Of a DNA stretch of 64,000 bases, positions 1 through 9,602 are shown piece after piece. Under the pieces are notes generated by a model. It saw nothing but the letters and a program-made list of their open reading frames with translations. It did no database searches and was not told the DNA's origin. The first letter of the stretch is position 1. Each line of letters starts with the position of its first letter. A program made the position numbers and the translations under genes. This stretch comes from Paracoccaceae bacterium. Lineage in GTDB: Bacteria > Pseudomonadota > Alphaproteobacteria > Rhodobacterales > Rhodobacteraceae. The stretch covers positions 310,001-374,000 of the forward strand of contig JANSYP010000004.1 in assembly GCA_024742405.1 (NCBI GenBank). Direction: 5' to 3'.

Positions 1-598
1 CTGGACCGACAGCCATAGCTACCCCGAACTCGCCGCGGATCTGGCCGAGGTCATCGATGCCCATGGCGGCCGCGCCGATGTGCTGGGTCACTCCATGGGC
101 GGCAAGGCGGCGATGGTGCTCGCCTGCACGCAGCCTGCGCGCGTGAACCGCCTGATCATCGCCGATATCGCGCCGGTCGCTTATGAGCACAGCCAGATCC
201 AGTTCGCCGACGCCATGCGGGGGCTGGACCTGACCGGCGTGACGACCCGGACCGAAGCCGACGCGCGGCTTGCCGAGACGGTGGAGGACAAGGGCATCCG
301 CGCCTTTCTTCTCCAGAGCCTCGATGTCGCCGGGGGGCGCTGGCGGCTCAATCTCGATGTGCTGGCTCGCGACATGCCGGGGATCGTGGGCTTCGTGCCA
401 CTCGATGGTGCCTTCGACGGCCCGACGCTCTTTCTCTCGGGTGCTGCCTCCGACTATGTGCTGCCCGCACACCGGGCCGAGATCAAACGGCTCTTCCCCA
501 AGGCCCGTTTCGTCAAGATCCCCGGCGCGGGTCATTGGCTCCACGCCGAAAAGCCGCGCGAGTTCGAGGCGGCCGCGCGGGTCTTTCTCGACGCCTAG
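1..598 (+). CDS. alpha/beta-fold hydrolase, esterase-like (5' end outside window)
   Basis: The reading frame is open from base 2 to the stop at 598, so the start codon lies left of the window. The visible protein has the nucleophile-elbow motif GHSMGG right after the window edge and the late GAGHWLHAEKP segment carrying the catalytic histidine, with an acidic residue in SDYVLP before it. This is the Ser-Asp-His arrangement of small cytoplasmic esterases of the YbfF type. The substrate cannot be read from the sequence. It lies on the same strand 240 bases upstream of rplO, where rpmD is often found in bacteria, so it may have been inserted in the ribosomal-protein cluster. Family confident, function open. 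Confidence 0.8.
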   Translation, partial: WTDSHSYPELAADLAEVIDAHGGRADVLGHSMGGKAAMVLACTQPARVNRLIIADIAPVAYEHSQIQFADAMRGLDLTGVTTRTEADARLAETVEDKGIRAFLLQSLDVAGGRWRLNLDVLARDMPGIVGFVPLDGAFDGPTLFLSGAASDYVLPAHRAEIKRLFPKARFVKIPGAGHWLHAEKPREFEAAARVFLDA

Positions 599-838
599 AG
601 GCGCCGGGCGTCCGCGCACCGGTTGTCCCGCACGATCGTAGCGGCGCGGCGCCCGGGATCACCGGGTGTTGATGTGGGTGTTTCCTGGGGGCGCGCCCTC
701 ACACCCCACGGCCCCGCTTGCCCGGCGCTGAAAATCGCTGTAAGCGGCAGCCTTCCGGTCGGGCAGTGACTCGACCCTCACGCCGTGGCCGTCCCTTTTC
801 GTCGCTGACGGGGCGCGTCCGGCAATAGGAGAAGCGAC

Positions 839-1324
839 ATGAAATTACATGAGTTGCGGGACAATCCCGGCGCCACCAAGAAACCCAAGCGAGTCGGCCG
901 CGGCCCGGGTTCGGGCACCGGCAAGACCGCCGGACGTGGCATCAAGGGTCAGAAATCCCGCTCGGGTGTGGCGATTAAGGGCTTCGAGGGCGGCCAGATG
1001 CCGCTCTACCAGCGTCTGCCGAAGCGCGGCTTCAACAAGCCAAACCGCAAGCAGTACGCCGTGGTCAACCTTGGCCTGATCCAGAAATTCGTCGACGCGG
1101 GCAAGATCGACGCCGCCCAGCCGGTGGACGAGGATGTGCTCGTCGACTGCGGTCTGGTGCGTCGCAAGCGCGACGGCGTGCGGGTGCTGGCCAAGGGCGA
1201 GATTTCGTCCGCGCTGTCGCTGACCGTGACCGGTGCGAGCCAGGCCGCGGTCGACGCTGTGGCCAAGGCGGGTGGAACACTCACGGTCACGAAGCCGGCA
1301 AAGGTGGCCGACGCGACCGCGTAA
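839..1324 (+). CDS. rplO: 50S ribosomal protein L15
   Basis: L15 is a late-assembling protein of the large ribosomal subunit that binds 23S rRNA. The 161-residue product opens with [20 protein letters not shown] and the Gly/Arg/Lys-rich stretch [20 protein letters not shown], diagnostic of bacterial L15; the slightly long C-terminal tail (about 10-15 residues beyond the E. coli protein) is common in alphaproteobacteria. A good ribosome binding site, AGGAGAAG, lies eight bases before the ATG. It heads the segment rplO-secY-adk of the spc operon, all on the plus strand. No feature is unusual. Confidence 0.97.
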   Translation: MKLHELRDNPGATKKPKRVGRGPGSGTGKTAGRGIKGQKSRSGVAIKGFEGGQMPLYQRLPKRGFNKPNRKQYAVVNLGLIQKFVDAGKIDAAQPVDEDVLVDCGLVRRKRDGVRVLAKGEISSALSLTVTGASQAAVDAVAKAGGTLTVTKPAKVADATA

Positions 1325-1423
1325 CCGGTTGTGAGCGGGCGCGGCCCGGCTTACATCTTCCCTTAGGTTCAGCGCCGTCGGTCGGACCCCCGCCCGGCGG
1401 CGCATTTGCGAAAGAGGATGCGC

Positions 1424-2779
1424 ATGGCATCGGCAGCGGAACAGATGGCCGCCAACATGAGCTGGGGGGCCTTTGGCAAGGCCACCGAGCTCCGGCAGCG
1501 GATCATTTTCACCCTCGGGCTCCTAATCGTCTATCGCCTGGGGACGTACATTCCCGTCCCGGGCATCGACGGCGCCGAACTGCGCGCCTTCATGGAGCAG
1601 GCGGCGGCCGGGATCGGCGGCATTCTCAACATGTTCACCGGCGGCGCGATCAGCCGCATGGGCATCTTCGCCCTCGGGATCATGCCCTATATTTCGGCCT
1701 CGATCATCGTGCAGCTTCTGGGCGCGATGTGGGAGCCGCTGAAAAACCTCAAGAAAGAGGGCGAGGCCGGTCGCAAGAAGCTCAACCAGTACACCCGCTA
1801 CGGCACCGTGTTCCTGGCGACCTTCCAGGCCTACGGGCTGGCGGTCAGCCTCGAATCCGGCGGGCTCGTCACCGATCCGGGCTGGTTCTTCCGCGCAGCC
1901 TGCGTGATCACGCTGGTCGGCGGCACGATGTTCCTGATGTGGCTGGGCGAACAGATCACCCAGCGGGGCATCGGCAACGGCATCTCGCTGATCATCTTCG
2001 TGGGCATCATCGCCGAAGTCCCCGCCGCCCTGGCGCAGTTCTTCTCCCAGGGCCGTTCGGGCGTCATCAGCCCCGTGGTCATCCTCGGCGTGCTGGTCAT
2101 GGTCGTCGTGACCATCGGCTTCGTGGTCTTCATGGAGCGGGCGCTTCGAAAGATCACGATCCAGTATCCACGCCGACAGGTCGGCATGAAGGTCTATGAC
2201 GGCGGCTCCAGCCATCTGCCGATCAAGGTCAACCCCGCAGGTGTGATCCCGGCGATCTTCGCCTCGTCACTGCTGTTGCTGCCCACCACCCTGGCCACGT
2301 TCAACGCGGGCCAAAGCGGGCCGGTGATGTCCACCATCCTGGCCTATTTCGGGCCCGGTCAGCCGCTTTATCTGCTGTTTTTCGCGGTGATGATCATCTT
2401 CTTCACCTATTTCTACACGGAAAACGTCTCCTTCAAGACCGAGGACGTGGCCGAAAACCTCAAGAATCAGAACGGCTTCATCCCCGGCATCCGGCCCGGA
2501 AAACGCACGCAGGAGTATCTCGACTATGTCGTGACCCGGATTCTCGTCCTCGGATCGGGCTATCTGACGCTCGTCTGCCTGCTGCCCGAGGTCTTAAGGT
2601 CGCAACTGGCCATTCCGTTCTATTTCGGCGGCACCTCGGTCCTTATTGTCGTCTCCGTTACGATGGACACGATACAACAGGTCCAGTCACACCTGCTCGC
2701 GCACCAGTACGAAGGGCTGATCGAGAAATCGCAGCTCCGGGGCAAGAAGCGGGGTAAGAAGGGGACAGCACGACGATGA
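1424..2779 (+). CDS. secY: preprotein translocase subunit SecY
   Basis: SecY is the ten-helix channel of the Sec translocase in the inner membrane. The product has the typical N-terminus [20 protein letters not shown], alternating hydrophobic segments throughout, and the cytosolic loop with conserved basic residues before the C-terminal helices ([13 protein letters not shown]). In-frame upstream starts exist (TTG at 1406, ATG at 1418), but AGAGG at 1413-1417 is correctly spaced only for the ATG at 1424, and the resulting N-terminus matches alphaproteobacterial SecY; length is then 451 residues. The stop codon overlaps the adk start (ATGA), indicating translational coupling. Confidence 0.96.
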   Translation: MASAAEQMAANMSWGAFGKATELRQRIIFTLGLLIVYRLGTYIPVPGIDGAELRAFMEQAAAGIGGILNMFTGGAISRMGIFALGIMPYISASIIVQLLGAMWEPLKNLKKEGEAGRKKLNQYTRYGTVFLATFQAYGLAVSLESGGLVTDPGWFFRAACVITLVGGTMFLMWLGEQITQRGIGNGISLIIFVGIIAEVPAALAQFFSQGRSGVISPVVILGVLVMVVVTIGFVVFMERALRKITIQYPRRQVGMKVYDGGSSHLPIKVNPAGVIPAIFASSLLLLPTTLATFNAGQSGPVMSTILAYFGPGQPLYLLFFAVMIIFFTYFYTENVSFKTEDVAENLKNQNGFIPGIRPGKRTQEYLDYVVTRILVLGSGYLTLVCLLPEVLRSQLAIPFYFGGTSVLIVVSVTMDTIQQVQSHLLAHQYEGLIEKSQLRGKKRGKKGTARR

Positions 2780-3351
2780 ACATCATTCTGCTTGGACCGC
2801 CCGGCGCGGGCAAAGGCACCCAGGCCGAGCGCCTGATCGACGCCCACGGGATGGTCCAGCTTTCCACCGGCGACATGCTGCGGGCCGCGGTCAAGGCGGG
2901 CTCCGAGGTGGGGCTCAAGGCCAAGGCCGTCATGGAAGCCGGCGATCTGGTCTCCGACGAGATCGTGATCGGTGTGGTCTCCGAACGGCTCGATGCGCCG
3001 GACGTGAAGGCGGGCGTGATCTTTGACGGGTTCCCGCGCACCACGGCCCAGGCCGAGGCGTTGGATGCGCTGCTGGTGGACAAGGGCATGGCGCTCGACG
3101 CCGTCGTCGAAATGCAGGTGCCCGACGAGCTTCTGATCGGCCGTATCGAGCAGCGCGCCAAGGAAACCGGCGGCACGCGGGCGGACGACAATGCCGAGAC
3201 TCTGAAAAAGCGGCTGGTGAACTATCACCGCGATACCGCGCCGCTCGTCGAGTATTATGACGGCACCGGAAAGCTGCGTACGGTGGACGGTGCACAGGAT
3301 ATCGACGATGTCACGTCGGCCATCGCCAAGGCACTCTCCGTCGACGCCTGA
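2776..3351 (+). CDS. adk: adenylate kinase, short-LID form
   Basis: Adenylate kinase interconverts ATP + AMP and 2 ADP in the cytosol. The P-loop [10 protein letters not shown] begins at residue 7, followed by STGDMLRAA of the AMP-binding site and [13 protein letters not shown]. At 191 residues it is the short type: the region between [12 protein letters not shown] and the next helix lacks the long zinc-type LID insertion with its four cysteines found in about 215-residue enzymes. The ATG overlaps the secY stop by four bases, and no separate ribosome binding site is needed beyond the purine-rich secY 3' end. The position between secY and rpsM is the normal one. Confidence 0.96.
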   Translation: MNIILLGPPGAGKGTQAERLIDAHGMVQLSTGDMLRAAVKAGSEVGLKAKAVMEAGDLVSDEIVIGVVSERLDAPDVKAGVIFDGFPRTTAQAEALDALLVDKGMALDAVVEMQVPDELLIGRIEQRAKETGGTRADDNAETLKKRLVNYHRDTAPLVEYYDGTGKLRTVDGAQDIDDVTSAIAKALSVDA

Positions 3352-3376
3352 GCGGACATCTTAAAAAACTCTTGAC

Positions 3377-3422
3377 AGGGCCCGTTCGGGCCCTTGACGC
3401 TATTGGAACTTAGCCTTATCTC
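3377..3422 (+). promoter_or_regulatory. hairpin and candidate sigma-70 promoter upstream of rpsM
   Basis: After adk there is a perfect 7-bp stem AGGGCCC/GGGCCCT with a GTTC loop (3377-3394), not followed by a T-run. Overlapping its end is TTGACG (3394-3399), 17 bases, then TATCTC (3417-3422), a plausible housekeeping promoter for rpsM-rpsK-rpoA. The leader to the rpsM start would be about 145 nt. Stem is seen directly; promoter activity is inferred. Confidence 0.4.
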
Positions 3423-3573
3423 GCATGCTCCGATGGGAATCGGGTCGGGCGCGGGTTCCCCCTCACCAACGACGCATATCTGACCGAACGCAGCCCACGG
3501 CGCGCGCGCCGAGGGCTTTGTTGTGAAAAAAGGTTCTGGGGCTACGGAACCGCAACGATAAAGGAAAAGCCAC

Positions 3574-3942
3574 GTGGCACGTATCGCCGGCGTCAACATT
3601 CCGACGCACAAGCGCGTTCCGATCGCGCTCACCTACATCCACGGGATCGGTCCCGCCGCGGCCAGCAGCATCTGCGAGTCCGTGGGAATCGACAGCGCCC
3701 GCCGGGTCAACGAGCTCAGCGACGCCGAGGTTCTGAAGATCCGCGAGTATATCGATGCCAGTCTGACGGTCGAAGGCGATCTGCGCCGCGAAGTGCAGAT
3801 GAACATCAAGCGTCTGATGGACCTGGGCTGCTACCGTGGCCTGCGCCACCGTCGCAACCTGCCCGTGCGCGGCCAGCGCACCCATACCAATGCCCGCACC
3901 CGCAAAGGCCCTGCCCGCGCGATTGCCGGCAAGAAGAAGTAA
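3574..3942 (+). CDS. rpsM: 30S ribosomal protein S13
   Basis: S13 sits in the head of the small subunit and contacts tRNA and the large subunit. The 122-residue product begins [20 protein letters not shown] and ends in the strongly basic tail [20 protein letters not shown], both diagnostic. The start is GTG, preceded by AAAGGAAAA at good spacing. It is 14 bases upstream of rpsK and starts the rpsM-rpsK-rpoA-rplQ segment. A long 222-base leader separates it from adk, so it may have its own promoter. Confidence 0.97.
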   Translation: MARIAGVNIPTHKRVPIALTYIHGIGPAAASSICESVGIDSARRVNELSDAEVLKIREYIDASLTVEGDLRREVQMNIKRLMDLGCYRGLRHRRNLPVRGQRTHTNARTRKGPARAIAGKKK

Positions 3943-3957
3943 GGGAGGGCACAGGAC

Positions 3958-4353
3958 ATGGCACGCGATACCCGCCGCGCGAGCGGCAAGAAAAAAGAAC
4001 GCAAGAACATTGCCGCCGGCGTGGCGCATGTGAACAGCTCGTTCAACAACACCAAGATCCTTATCTCCGACGTGCAGGGCAATGCGATCGCTTGGTCGTC
4101 CGCCGGCACGATGGGCTTCAAGGGGTCCCGGAAATCAACGCCTTATGCGGCCCAGATGGCCGCAGAGGATGCCGGAAAGAAAGCGCAGGAACATGGCGTC
4201 AAGACCCTTGAGGTCGAGGTGCAGGGGCCGGGTTCGGGCCGCGAAAGCGCGCTGCGCGCGCTTGCCGCGGTCGGGTTCAACATCACGTCCATTCGCGACG
4301 TGACCCCCATCGCCCACAATGGTTGCCGCCCGCCCAAGCGCCGCCGCGTCTGA
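3958..4353 (+). CDS. rpsK: 30S ribosomal protein S11
   Basis: S11 forms part of the platform of the 30S subunit, near the E site. The 131-residue product has a basic N-terminal tail ([17 protein letters not shown]) and the family-defining core [20 protein letters not shown] followed by [14 protein letters not shown], ending with the typical PPKRRRV tail. AGGGAGG precedes the ATG. It is co-directional and closely spaced with rpsM, and 118 bases before rpoA. Confidence 0.97.
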   Translation: MARDTRRASGKKKERKNIAAGVAHVNSSFNNTKILISDVQGNAIAWSSAGTMGFKGSRKSTPYAAQMAAEDAGKKAQEHGVKTLEVEVQGPGSGRESALRALAAVGFNITSIRDVTPIAHNGCRPPKRRRV

Positions 4354-4471
4354 GGCTAGCCAATTAGGTCGGCCGGTGTCCCCCAGGGACCGGCCAGCCC
4401 ATTGATTTTTTTCCCTCGGGAGTTCCCGCCTTCCGATCATGGGACGGGAACGGGCATGGAGGCGCACACGC

Positions 4472-5488
4472 ATGATCCAGAAGAATTGGCAGGAACTCAT
4501 CAAGCCCACGCAGCTTGATGTGAAGCCCGGCAACGATCCCACCCGCCAGGCGACGGTCGTCGCCGAACCGCTCGAGCGCGGCTTTGGTCTGACCATGGGC
4601 AATGCCCTGCGCCGGGTTCTGATGAGCTCGCTCCAGGGCGCGGCCATCACCAGTGTCCAGATCGACAATGTGCTGCACGAATTCTCGTCCGTCGCCGGCG
4701 TGCGGGAAGACGTCACCGACATCGTCCTGAACCTCAAGGGCGTGGCGATGCGCATGGATGGCGAAGGTCCCAAGCGGGTGACCGTCCAGGCCGAAGGCCC
4801 GGGCGTTGTGACCGCGGGCGACATCTCGGAGACCGCCGGGATCGAGCTGCTCAACCGGGACCACGTGATCTGCCATCTCGATGACGGCGCGAACCTCTAC
4901 ATGGAGCTCACCGTCAACACCGGCAAAGGCTATATCGCGGCGGACAAGAACCGTCCCGAGGACAGCCCGATCGGTCTGATCCCGATCGACGCGATCTACT
5001 CGCCGGTGCGCAAGGTGTCCTACGACGTGCAGCCGACCCGCGAGGGCCAGGTTCTCGACTATGACAAGCTGACGCTGAAGCTGGAGACCGACGGCTCGGT
5101 CACGCCCGACGACGCCGTGGCCTACGCCGCGCGCATCCTGCAGGACCAGCTCCAGATCTTCGTCAACTTCGAAGAGCCGGAGCAGGCCCGCGCCGAGACC
5201 GAAGAGGACGGGCTGGAGTTCAACCCGCTCCTTCTGAAGAAGGTCGACGAGCTGGAACTGTCTGTGCGGTCCGCGAACTGCCTGAAGAACGACAATATCG
5301 TCTATATCGGCGACCTGATCCAGAAGACCGAGGCAGAAATGCTCCGGACCCCGAACTTCGGACGCAAGTCGCTCAACGAGATCAAGGAAGTGCTTTCGGG
5401 CATGGGTCTGCATCTCGGGATGGATGTCGAGGACTGGCCGCCGGACAATATCGAAGACCTGGCCAAGAAGTTCGAGGATCAGTTCTGA
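4472..5488 (+). CDS. rpoA: DNA-directed RNA polymerase subunit alpha
   Basis: The alpha subunit dimerises to nucleate RNA polymerase assembly, and its C-terminal domain contacts UP elements and activators. The product has the N-terminal assembly domain (start [40 protein letters not shown] at about 45-65) and a C-terminal helix-hairpin-helix domain ([18 protein letters not shown] at about 293-310). An in-frame ATG at 4439 would add 11 residues not found in relatives; GGAGG at 4458-4462 is well placed for 4472, giving the usual 338 residues. Confidence 0.96.
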   Translation: MIQKNWQELIKPTQLDVKPGNDPTRQATVVAEPLERGFGLTMGNALRRVLMSSLQGAAITSVQIDNVLHEFSSVAGVREDVTDIVLNLKGVAMRMDGEGPKRVTVQAEGPGVVTAGDISETAGIELLNRDHVICHLDDGANLYMELTVNTGKGYIAADKNRPEDSPIGLIPIDAIYSPVRKVSYDVQPTREGQVLDYDKLTLKLETDGSVTPDDAVAYAARILQDQLQIFVNFEEPEQARAETEEDGLEFNPLLLKKVDELELSVRSANCLKNDNIVYIGDLIQKTEAEMLRTPNFGRKSLNEIKEVLSGMGLHLGMDVEDWPPDNIEDLAKKFEDQF

Positions 5489-5496
5489 TCTGACGG

Positions 5497-5581
5497 GCGC
5501 GGCGGGACTCCCGCCGCCTCCACCCCCCGGCCGATCCGGGTCTGCGGTAACCACCGACGTTTTACCGACGTGATACCGACG
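5497..5581 (+). repeat. intergenic hairpin and three tandem 11-bp repeats between rpoA and rplQ
   Basis: Two elements lie in the 202-base rpoA-rplQ spacer. First, a perfect 8-bp stem GCGGCGGG/CCCGCCGC with a 3-nt loop at 5497-5515, without a T-run. Second, ACCGACG occurs at 5553, 5564 and 5575, exactly 11 bases apart, so three copies face the same side of the helix. No function is known to me; a protein-binding site or leader structure for rplQ is possible. Confidence 0.5.
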
Positions 5582-5690
5582 CTTTGCAGACACAGGATTT
5601 TGGGCCAACAGCCTGGGCAATCCCGCCCCACCAAGGAGCGCGGTTCCAACGCAGGACCGCCGGACAAAGTATGAAATTCGGAGAAACACC

Positions 5691-6110
5691 ATGCGTCACG
5701 CTCGCGGCTACCGCCGACTGAATCGCACCCACGAACACCGCAAGGCGCTGTTCGCCAACATGGCCGGATCGCTCATCGAACATGAGCAGATCAAGACCAC
5801 GCTGCCCAAGGCCAAGGAATTGCGCCGGGTGGCCGAGAAGCTCATCACGCTGGCCAAGCGCGGCGATCTTCATGCCCGCCGTCAGGCTGCAAGCCGGCTC
5901 AAGCAGGACGCCTACGTGGCGAAACTGTTCGAGGTCCTCGGCCCACGCTATGCCGAGCGCAATGGCGGCTATGTCCGTGTTCTGAGGGCGGGTTTCCGCA
6001 CCGGTGACATGGCGCCCATGGCCATCATCGAATTCGTCGACCGCGACCCGGACGCAAAAGGCGCCGGAGACCGTGCCCGCGTAGAGGCCGAGGACGCCGC
6101 CGAGGCGTGA
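5691..6110 (+). CDS. rplQ: 50S ribosomal protein L17
   Basis: L17 lines the polypeptide exit region of the large subunit. The 139-residue product begins [20 protein letters not shown] and contains the family signature [18 protein letters not shown], followed by the EFVDRD segment and an acidic alanine-rich tail typical of alphaproteobacteria. The ATG is preceded by CGGAGAAA. It is the last gene of the ribosomal cluster, followed 24 bases later by a strong intrinsic terminator. Confidence 0.97.
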   Translation: MRHARGYRRLNRTHEHRKALFANMAGSLIEHEQIKTTLPKAKELRRVAEKLITLAKRGDLHARRQAASRLKQDAYVAKLFEVLGPRYAERNGGYVRVLRAGFRTGDMAPMAIIEFVDRDPDAKGAGDRARVEAEDAAEA

Positions 6111-6134
6111 TCCTCCGCCAAGGTGACAGGTTCG

Positions 6135-6165
6135 GGGCCGTAGCGATCCGCTGCGGCCCTTTTTC
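6135..6165 (+). terminator. intrinsic terminator after rplQ
   Basis: A 10-bp stem (GGGCCGTAGC 6135-6144 with GCTGCGGCCC 6150-6159, one G-T wobble), five-base loop GATCC, then five Ts. This is a textbook rho-independent terminator closing the alpha operon, and it faces the convergent VOC gene. Confidence 0.9.
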
Positions 6166-6174
6166 ATGGCACTG

Positions 6175-6675
6175 TCAGCCGGCGTAGGCGCCCGCGGAAT
6201 AAGTCAGCTCGTAGCTGTGGCTGTAGATCTCAAACACGATCCCGAACGGGTCTTCGACATAGACCATCCTGTAGGGTTTTTCGCCGGGGTAATACTTCCG
6301 GATCGGCATGCGCTGCTTGCCCCCCGCCGCGACGATCTTCTCGGTCAGCCCTTCGATATCCGGGTCCTGAATGCAAAAATGAAACGTCCCGTGCCGGCGG
6401 TGATCGAGGTTCGCGTCGGGGCTGCGCGCGTCGGCGAACTCGAACAGCTCGATCCCGATGCGATCCCCTGTGGCGAGATGGGCGATGCGGAACTTGCCCC
6501 AGTCCGATCCGAAGACATCGGTGCACATCTCACCGATCGCGCTTTCGTCTTCGCTGACATCGGTTGGTGGCATGATGACGTAGAAGCCTAGGACTTCTGA
6601 GTAGAACGCCACGGCGGCATCCAGATCTGGCACCGACAGCCCGATATGCGAGAACGTCCTGGGGGTGGTGGTCAT
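6175..6675 (-). CDS. VOC family (glyoxalase/dioxygenase-fold) protein
   Basis: The 166-residue product has two beta-alpha-beta-beta-beta halves of the vicinal-oxygen-chelate fold: the first opens FSHIGLSVPDLDAAVAFYSE (residues about 8-27), the second carries HRRHGTFHFCIQDPD and ends VYVEDPFGIVFEIYSHSY. Candidate metal ligands are His10, the glutamate of GIELFEF, the histidine of TFHFC and the glutamate of FEIYS, as in metal-dependent members. Family members include glyoxalase I, fosfomycin-resistance and ring-cleavage enzymes; the exact reaction cannot be assigned. GGAGT seven bases before the ATG at 6675 decides the start over an upstream in-frame ATG at 6726. Confidence 0.75.
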   Translation of the reverse strand: MTTTPRTFSHIGLSVPDLDAAVAFYSEVLGFYVIMPPTDVSEDESAIGEMCTDVFGSDWGKFRIAHLATGDRIGIELFEFADARSPDANLDHRRHGTFHFCIQDPDIEGLTEKIVAAGGKQRMPIRKYYPGEKPYRMVYVEDPFGIVFEIYSHSYELTYSAGAYAG

Positions 6676-6815
6676 AAAGCAGTACTCCTGAGATTTCGCG
6701 GCGAGGGTGGCAACGCGCGTCGCCACCCTATTGCGTCTGCGGCCCGGCTGTACAATGCCGAGCCTTGCCTACGGCCCCCATTCAACGTCATCGCAAAGCG
6801 GACTAAGGTGCGGGA

Positions 6816-8144
6816 ATGGATCTGTTCGATACGCATGCCTCCGGCACGCCGAAAGACACCGCAACCGAGACGCAGGGGCCCCGCCCGCTGGCGGACCGGT
6901 TGCGCCCCGCCACTCTGAAGGACGTGATCGGACAGGACGAGGTGCTGGGTCCGGATGCGCCGCTCGGCGCGATGCTGGCGTCAAAACGGCTGTCGTCGAT
7001 TATCCTCTGGGGACCGCCGGGGGTCGGCAAGACCACCATCGCGCGGCTGCTCGCGGCGGAAACGGACCTCACTTTTGTGCAGATCAGCGCGATTTTCACC
7101 GGCGTTTCGGACCTGAAGAAGATCTTCGAGGCCGCCCGCCTGCGCCGCGCGAACGGCCGCGGCACGCTGCTCTTCGTCGACGAAATCCACCGCTTCAACA
7201 AGGCACAGCAGGACGGTTTCCTGCCGCACATGGAAGAGGGCACCATCGTGCTCGTGGGGGCCACAACCGAAAACCCGTCCTTTGAGCTCAACGCCGCTGT
7301 GCTGTCGCGCGCTCAGGTCATGGTGCTGCAACGTCTTGACGACATGGCCCTTGGAAAGCTGCTCGACCGTGCCGAGACCGCCATCGGTCATAGCCTGCCG
7401 CTCACTGATGCTGCGCGCGCGGCGTTGATCGGGATGGCCGATGGGGACGGGCGCGCCATTCTGAACCTCACGGAAACCGTGCTCGACTGGGGGCTCACCG
7501 AGCCGATCGGGACCGAGGCGCTCTCGGCCCGGCTCTCCCGCCGGGCAGCGCAGTACGACAAGTCGGGCGATGCGCATTTCAACCTGATCTCCGCGCTGCA
7601 CAAATCGGTGCGCGGCTCGGACCCGGATGCGGCGCTCTACTGGCTCGCACGGATGCTCGAAGGCGGCGAGGATCCTCGCTATCTGGCGCGGCGCATCACC
7701 CGCATGGCCATCGAAGATATCGGGCTCGCGGACCCGGATGCGCAGCGCCACTGCCTGGATGCCTGGGCGACCTACGAGCGGCTCGGCAGCCCGGAAGGCG
7801 AGCTGGCACTGGCTCAGGCGATCATCTATCTTGCGCTCGCGCCGAAATCGAACGCCGCCTATGCGGCCTACAAGACCGCGCGGGCCGCGGCGCGCGACAC
7901 AGGTTCACTGGCGCCACCCAAACACATCCTGAACGCGCCGACATCGTTGATGAAAGACCAGGGTTATGGCGCAGGCTATGCCTATGACCACGATGCCGAG
8001 GACGGGTTTTCGGGGCAGGACTATTTCCCCGATACCATGGACCGCGCGACCTTCTATGCCCCGGTGGAGCGGGGCCACGAACGCGAGCTGGCCAAGCGCG
8101 TGGCCTATTTCGCAAAGCTTCGGACGCAACGGCAGGGCAGTTGA
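6816..8144 (+). CDS. rarA: replication-associated recombination protein A (AAA+ ATPase)
   Basis: RarA (MgsA) is a clamp-loader-like AAA+ ATPase acting at stalled replication forks. The 442-residue product has the Walker A motif GPPGVGKTT at residues 66-74, Walker B with LLFVDEIHRF near 122, sensor segment GATTENPSF, and the C-terminal RarA/MgsA domain (SAVRGSDPDAALYWLARML-like segment, then ARDTGSLAPPKHI and LMKDQGYGAGYAY). Full length for the family. It starts a run of tightly packed same-strand genes (crcB, rluC, HAD, ATP12). Confidence 0.94.
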   Translation: MDLFDTHASGTPKDTATETQGPRPLADRLRPATLKDVIGQDEVLGPDAPLGAMLASKRLSSIILWGPPGVGKTTIARLLAAETDLTFVQISAIFTGVSDLKKIFEAARLRRANGRGTLLFVDEIHRFNKAQQDGFLPHMEEGTIVLVGATTENPSFELNAAVLSRAQVMVLQRLDDMALGKLLDRAETAIGHSLPLTDAARAALIGMADGDGRAILNLTETVLDWGLTEPIGTEALSARLSRRAAQYDKSGDAHFNLISALHKSVRGSDPDAALYWLARMLEGGEDPRYLARRITRMAIEDIGLADPDAQRHCLDAWATYERLGSPEGELALAQAIIYLALAPKSNAAYAAYKTARAAARDTGSLAPPKHILNAPTSLMKDQGYGAGYAYDHDAEDGFSGQDYFPDTMDRATFYAPVERGHERELAKRVAYFAKLRTQRQGS

Positions 8145-8175
8145 CAAGCCCCGGCGCCCACGGGAAAGAGCCGGC

Positions 8176-8553
8176 ATGCTTGCCACCCTCGCTCAGGTCG
8201 CCCTCGGCGGCGCGCTCGGCGCCTGCGCTCGCCATCTCACGGGCGTCGCGACACGTCATCTGTTCGGCCTGGGCTTTCCCTGGGGCACACTCACTGTGAA
8301 CATATTCGGATCGGCGCTCATGGGCCTGCTGGTCGTGGTGCTGGCCAAGAAGGGCGGGATGCATTTGGCACCCTTCCTGATGATCGGGGTCCTGGGCGGC
8401 TTCACCACCTTTTCGAGCTTTTCCCTCGACGCCGTTGCCTTGTGGGAGCGGGGCGAAACCGGGATCGCCGCGGCCTATGTGCTGAGCTCTGTCGTGCTGT
8501 CGATCCTCGCGCTGTTCGCGGGAATGGCACTGATGCGCTGGTGGCTGGCATGA
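8176..8553 (+). CDS. crcB: fluoride channel CrcB/Fluc
   Basis: CrcB exports fluoride as a dual-topology dimer in the inner membrane. The 125-residue product has four hydrophobic segments and the family motifs NIFGSALMG (residues about 40-48) and GVLGGFTTFSSFS (about 71-83), which holds the polar track and phenylalanine box residues. The ATG at 8176 follows AAAGAG and gives the normal length; the open frame upstream overlaps rarA and is not coding. The stop overlaps the rluC start by four bases. No fluoride riboswitch-like leader is visible because only 31 bases separate it from rarA. Confidence 0.93.
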   Translation: MLATLAQVALGGALGACARHLTGVATRHLFGLGFPWGTLTVNIFGSALMGLLVVVLAKKGGMHLAPFLMIGVLGGFTTFSSFSLDAVALWERGETGIAAAYVLSSVVLSILALFAGMALMRWWLA

Positions 8554-9602
8554 GCGGCGGTGTCCAGACGCGGCAGGTGGGTGTGGACGAGCCGGACCAG
8601 CGGCTCGACCGATGGTTCCGGCGGCATTTTCCCCATGTCGGGCAGGGCCGGATCGAGAAGATGTGCCGCAAGGGCGAGATCCGCGTCGATGGCGGCCGGG
8701 TGAAGGCGTCGACCCGGATCACGCCCGGCCAGACCGTGCGTATCCCGCCGCTGCCCTCGGCCGAGAGCCGGCCACCGCCGCCGCGACTCCCGCGCGACAC
8801 TCCCTCCATGACCGATGCAGACATGATCCGCAGTGCCGTGATCTGGCGCGACGACCATTTTCTGGCGCTGAACAAACCACCGGGCCTGCCGAGCCAGGGC
8901 GGCAGCGGGCAGGGCAACCGCCATGTCGCGGGGCTCGCCGATGCGCTCTGCTTCGACCGCGATGAGCCGCCGCGGCTGGTTCACCGGCTGGACAAGGACA
9001 CCTCGGGCGTCCTGCTGATGGCGCGTACCGGGCGGGTGGCAAGCGCCCTCGCCCGCGCATTCCAGGCACGCCAGACGCGCAAGATCTACTGGGCCGCCGC
9101 GGCAGGTGTGCCAAGTCCCGCCATGGGCACCATTCGTTACGGGCTGATCAAGTCCGGGGCACCGGGCGGGGGCAGCGAAAAGATGCGCTGCGTCCTCCCG
9201 TCTGAGGTCAACGCCACTCCGGGCGCCAAGCGCGCCACGACCGATTACGCTGTGCTGTCGTCGCTGGCCAAAAGAGCCTCATGGCTTGCACTTGTGCCGG
9301 TGACGGGCCGGACCCACCAACTTCGTGCCCACATGGCCGAGCTGGGGCACCCGATCGTCGGAGACGGCAAGTATGGCGGCTCGGGCCAGGACAATGCGGG
9401 CGACGGCTGGGGTGCGCAGCTGGGCGGAGAGATCTCGCGCAAGCTGCATCTGCACGCGCGATCCTTGCGGTTCGTGCATCCAGTAACCGGGGCCGTCGTA
9501 TCGCTGACCGCGCCCTTGCCCGATCACATGGCCCGGACCTGGGACGCATTCGACTGGCGGGCCTCGGACGTGCCGGCCGATCCGTTCGAGGACATCGAAT
9601 GA
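8550..9602 (+). CDS. rluC: RluA-family pseudouridine synthase, RluC type
   Basis: This enzyme converts uridines of 23S rRNA to pseudouridine. The 350-residue product has an N-terminal S4 RNA-binding domain (about 17-70, RLDRWFRRHFPHVGQGRIEK) and a catalytic domain with HRLDKDTSGVLL, where Asp148 is the catalytic aspartate. The later GRTHQLRAHMAELGHPIVGD motif is also conserved. The S4 domain and length fit RluC or RluD; RluC is preferred because RLDRWFRR and the overall start are RluC-like. The ATG overlaps the crcB stop and its stop overlaps the next start (ATGA). Confidence 0.87.
   Translation: MSGGVQTRQVGVDEPDQRLDRWFRRHFPHVGQGRIEKMCRKGEIRVDGGRVKASTRITPGQTVRIPPLPSAESRPPPPRLPRDTPSMTDADMIRSAVIWRDDHFLALNKPPGLPSQGGSGQGNRHVAGLADALCFDRDEPPRLVHRLDKDTSGVLLMARTGRVASALARAFQARQTRKIYWAAAAGVPSPAMGTIRYGLIKSGAPGGGSEKMRCVLPSEVNATPGAKRATTDYAVLSSLAKRASWLALVPVTGRTHQLRAHMAELGHPIVGDGKYGGSGQDNAGDGWGAQLGGEISRKLHLHARSLRFVHPVTGAVVSLTAPLPDHMARTWDAFDWRASDVPADPFEDIE

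Noticed and set aside
674-709. Imperfect inverted repeat (GTGGGTGT / ACACCCCAC) in the leader before rplO
   Set aside because: One arm has an extra base and no T-run or known leader motif follows; not enough to call a regulatory element.
8145-8175. Possible fluoride riboswitch before crcB
   Set aside because: Only 31 bases separate rarA and crcB, too short for the riboswitch fold, and its conserved motifs are absent.
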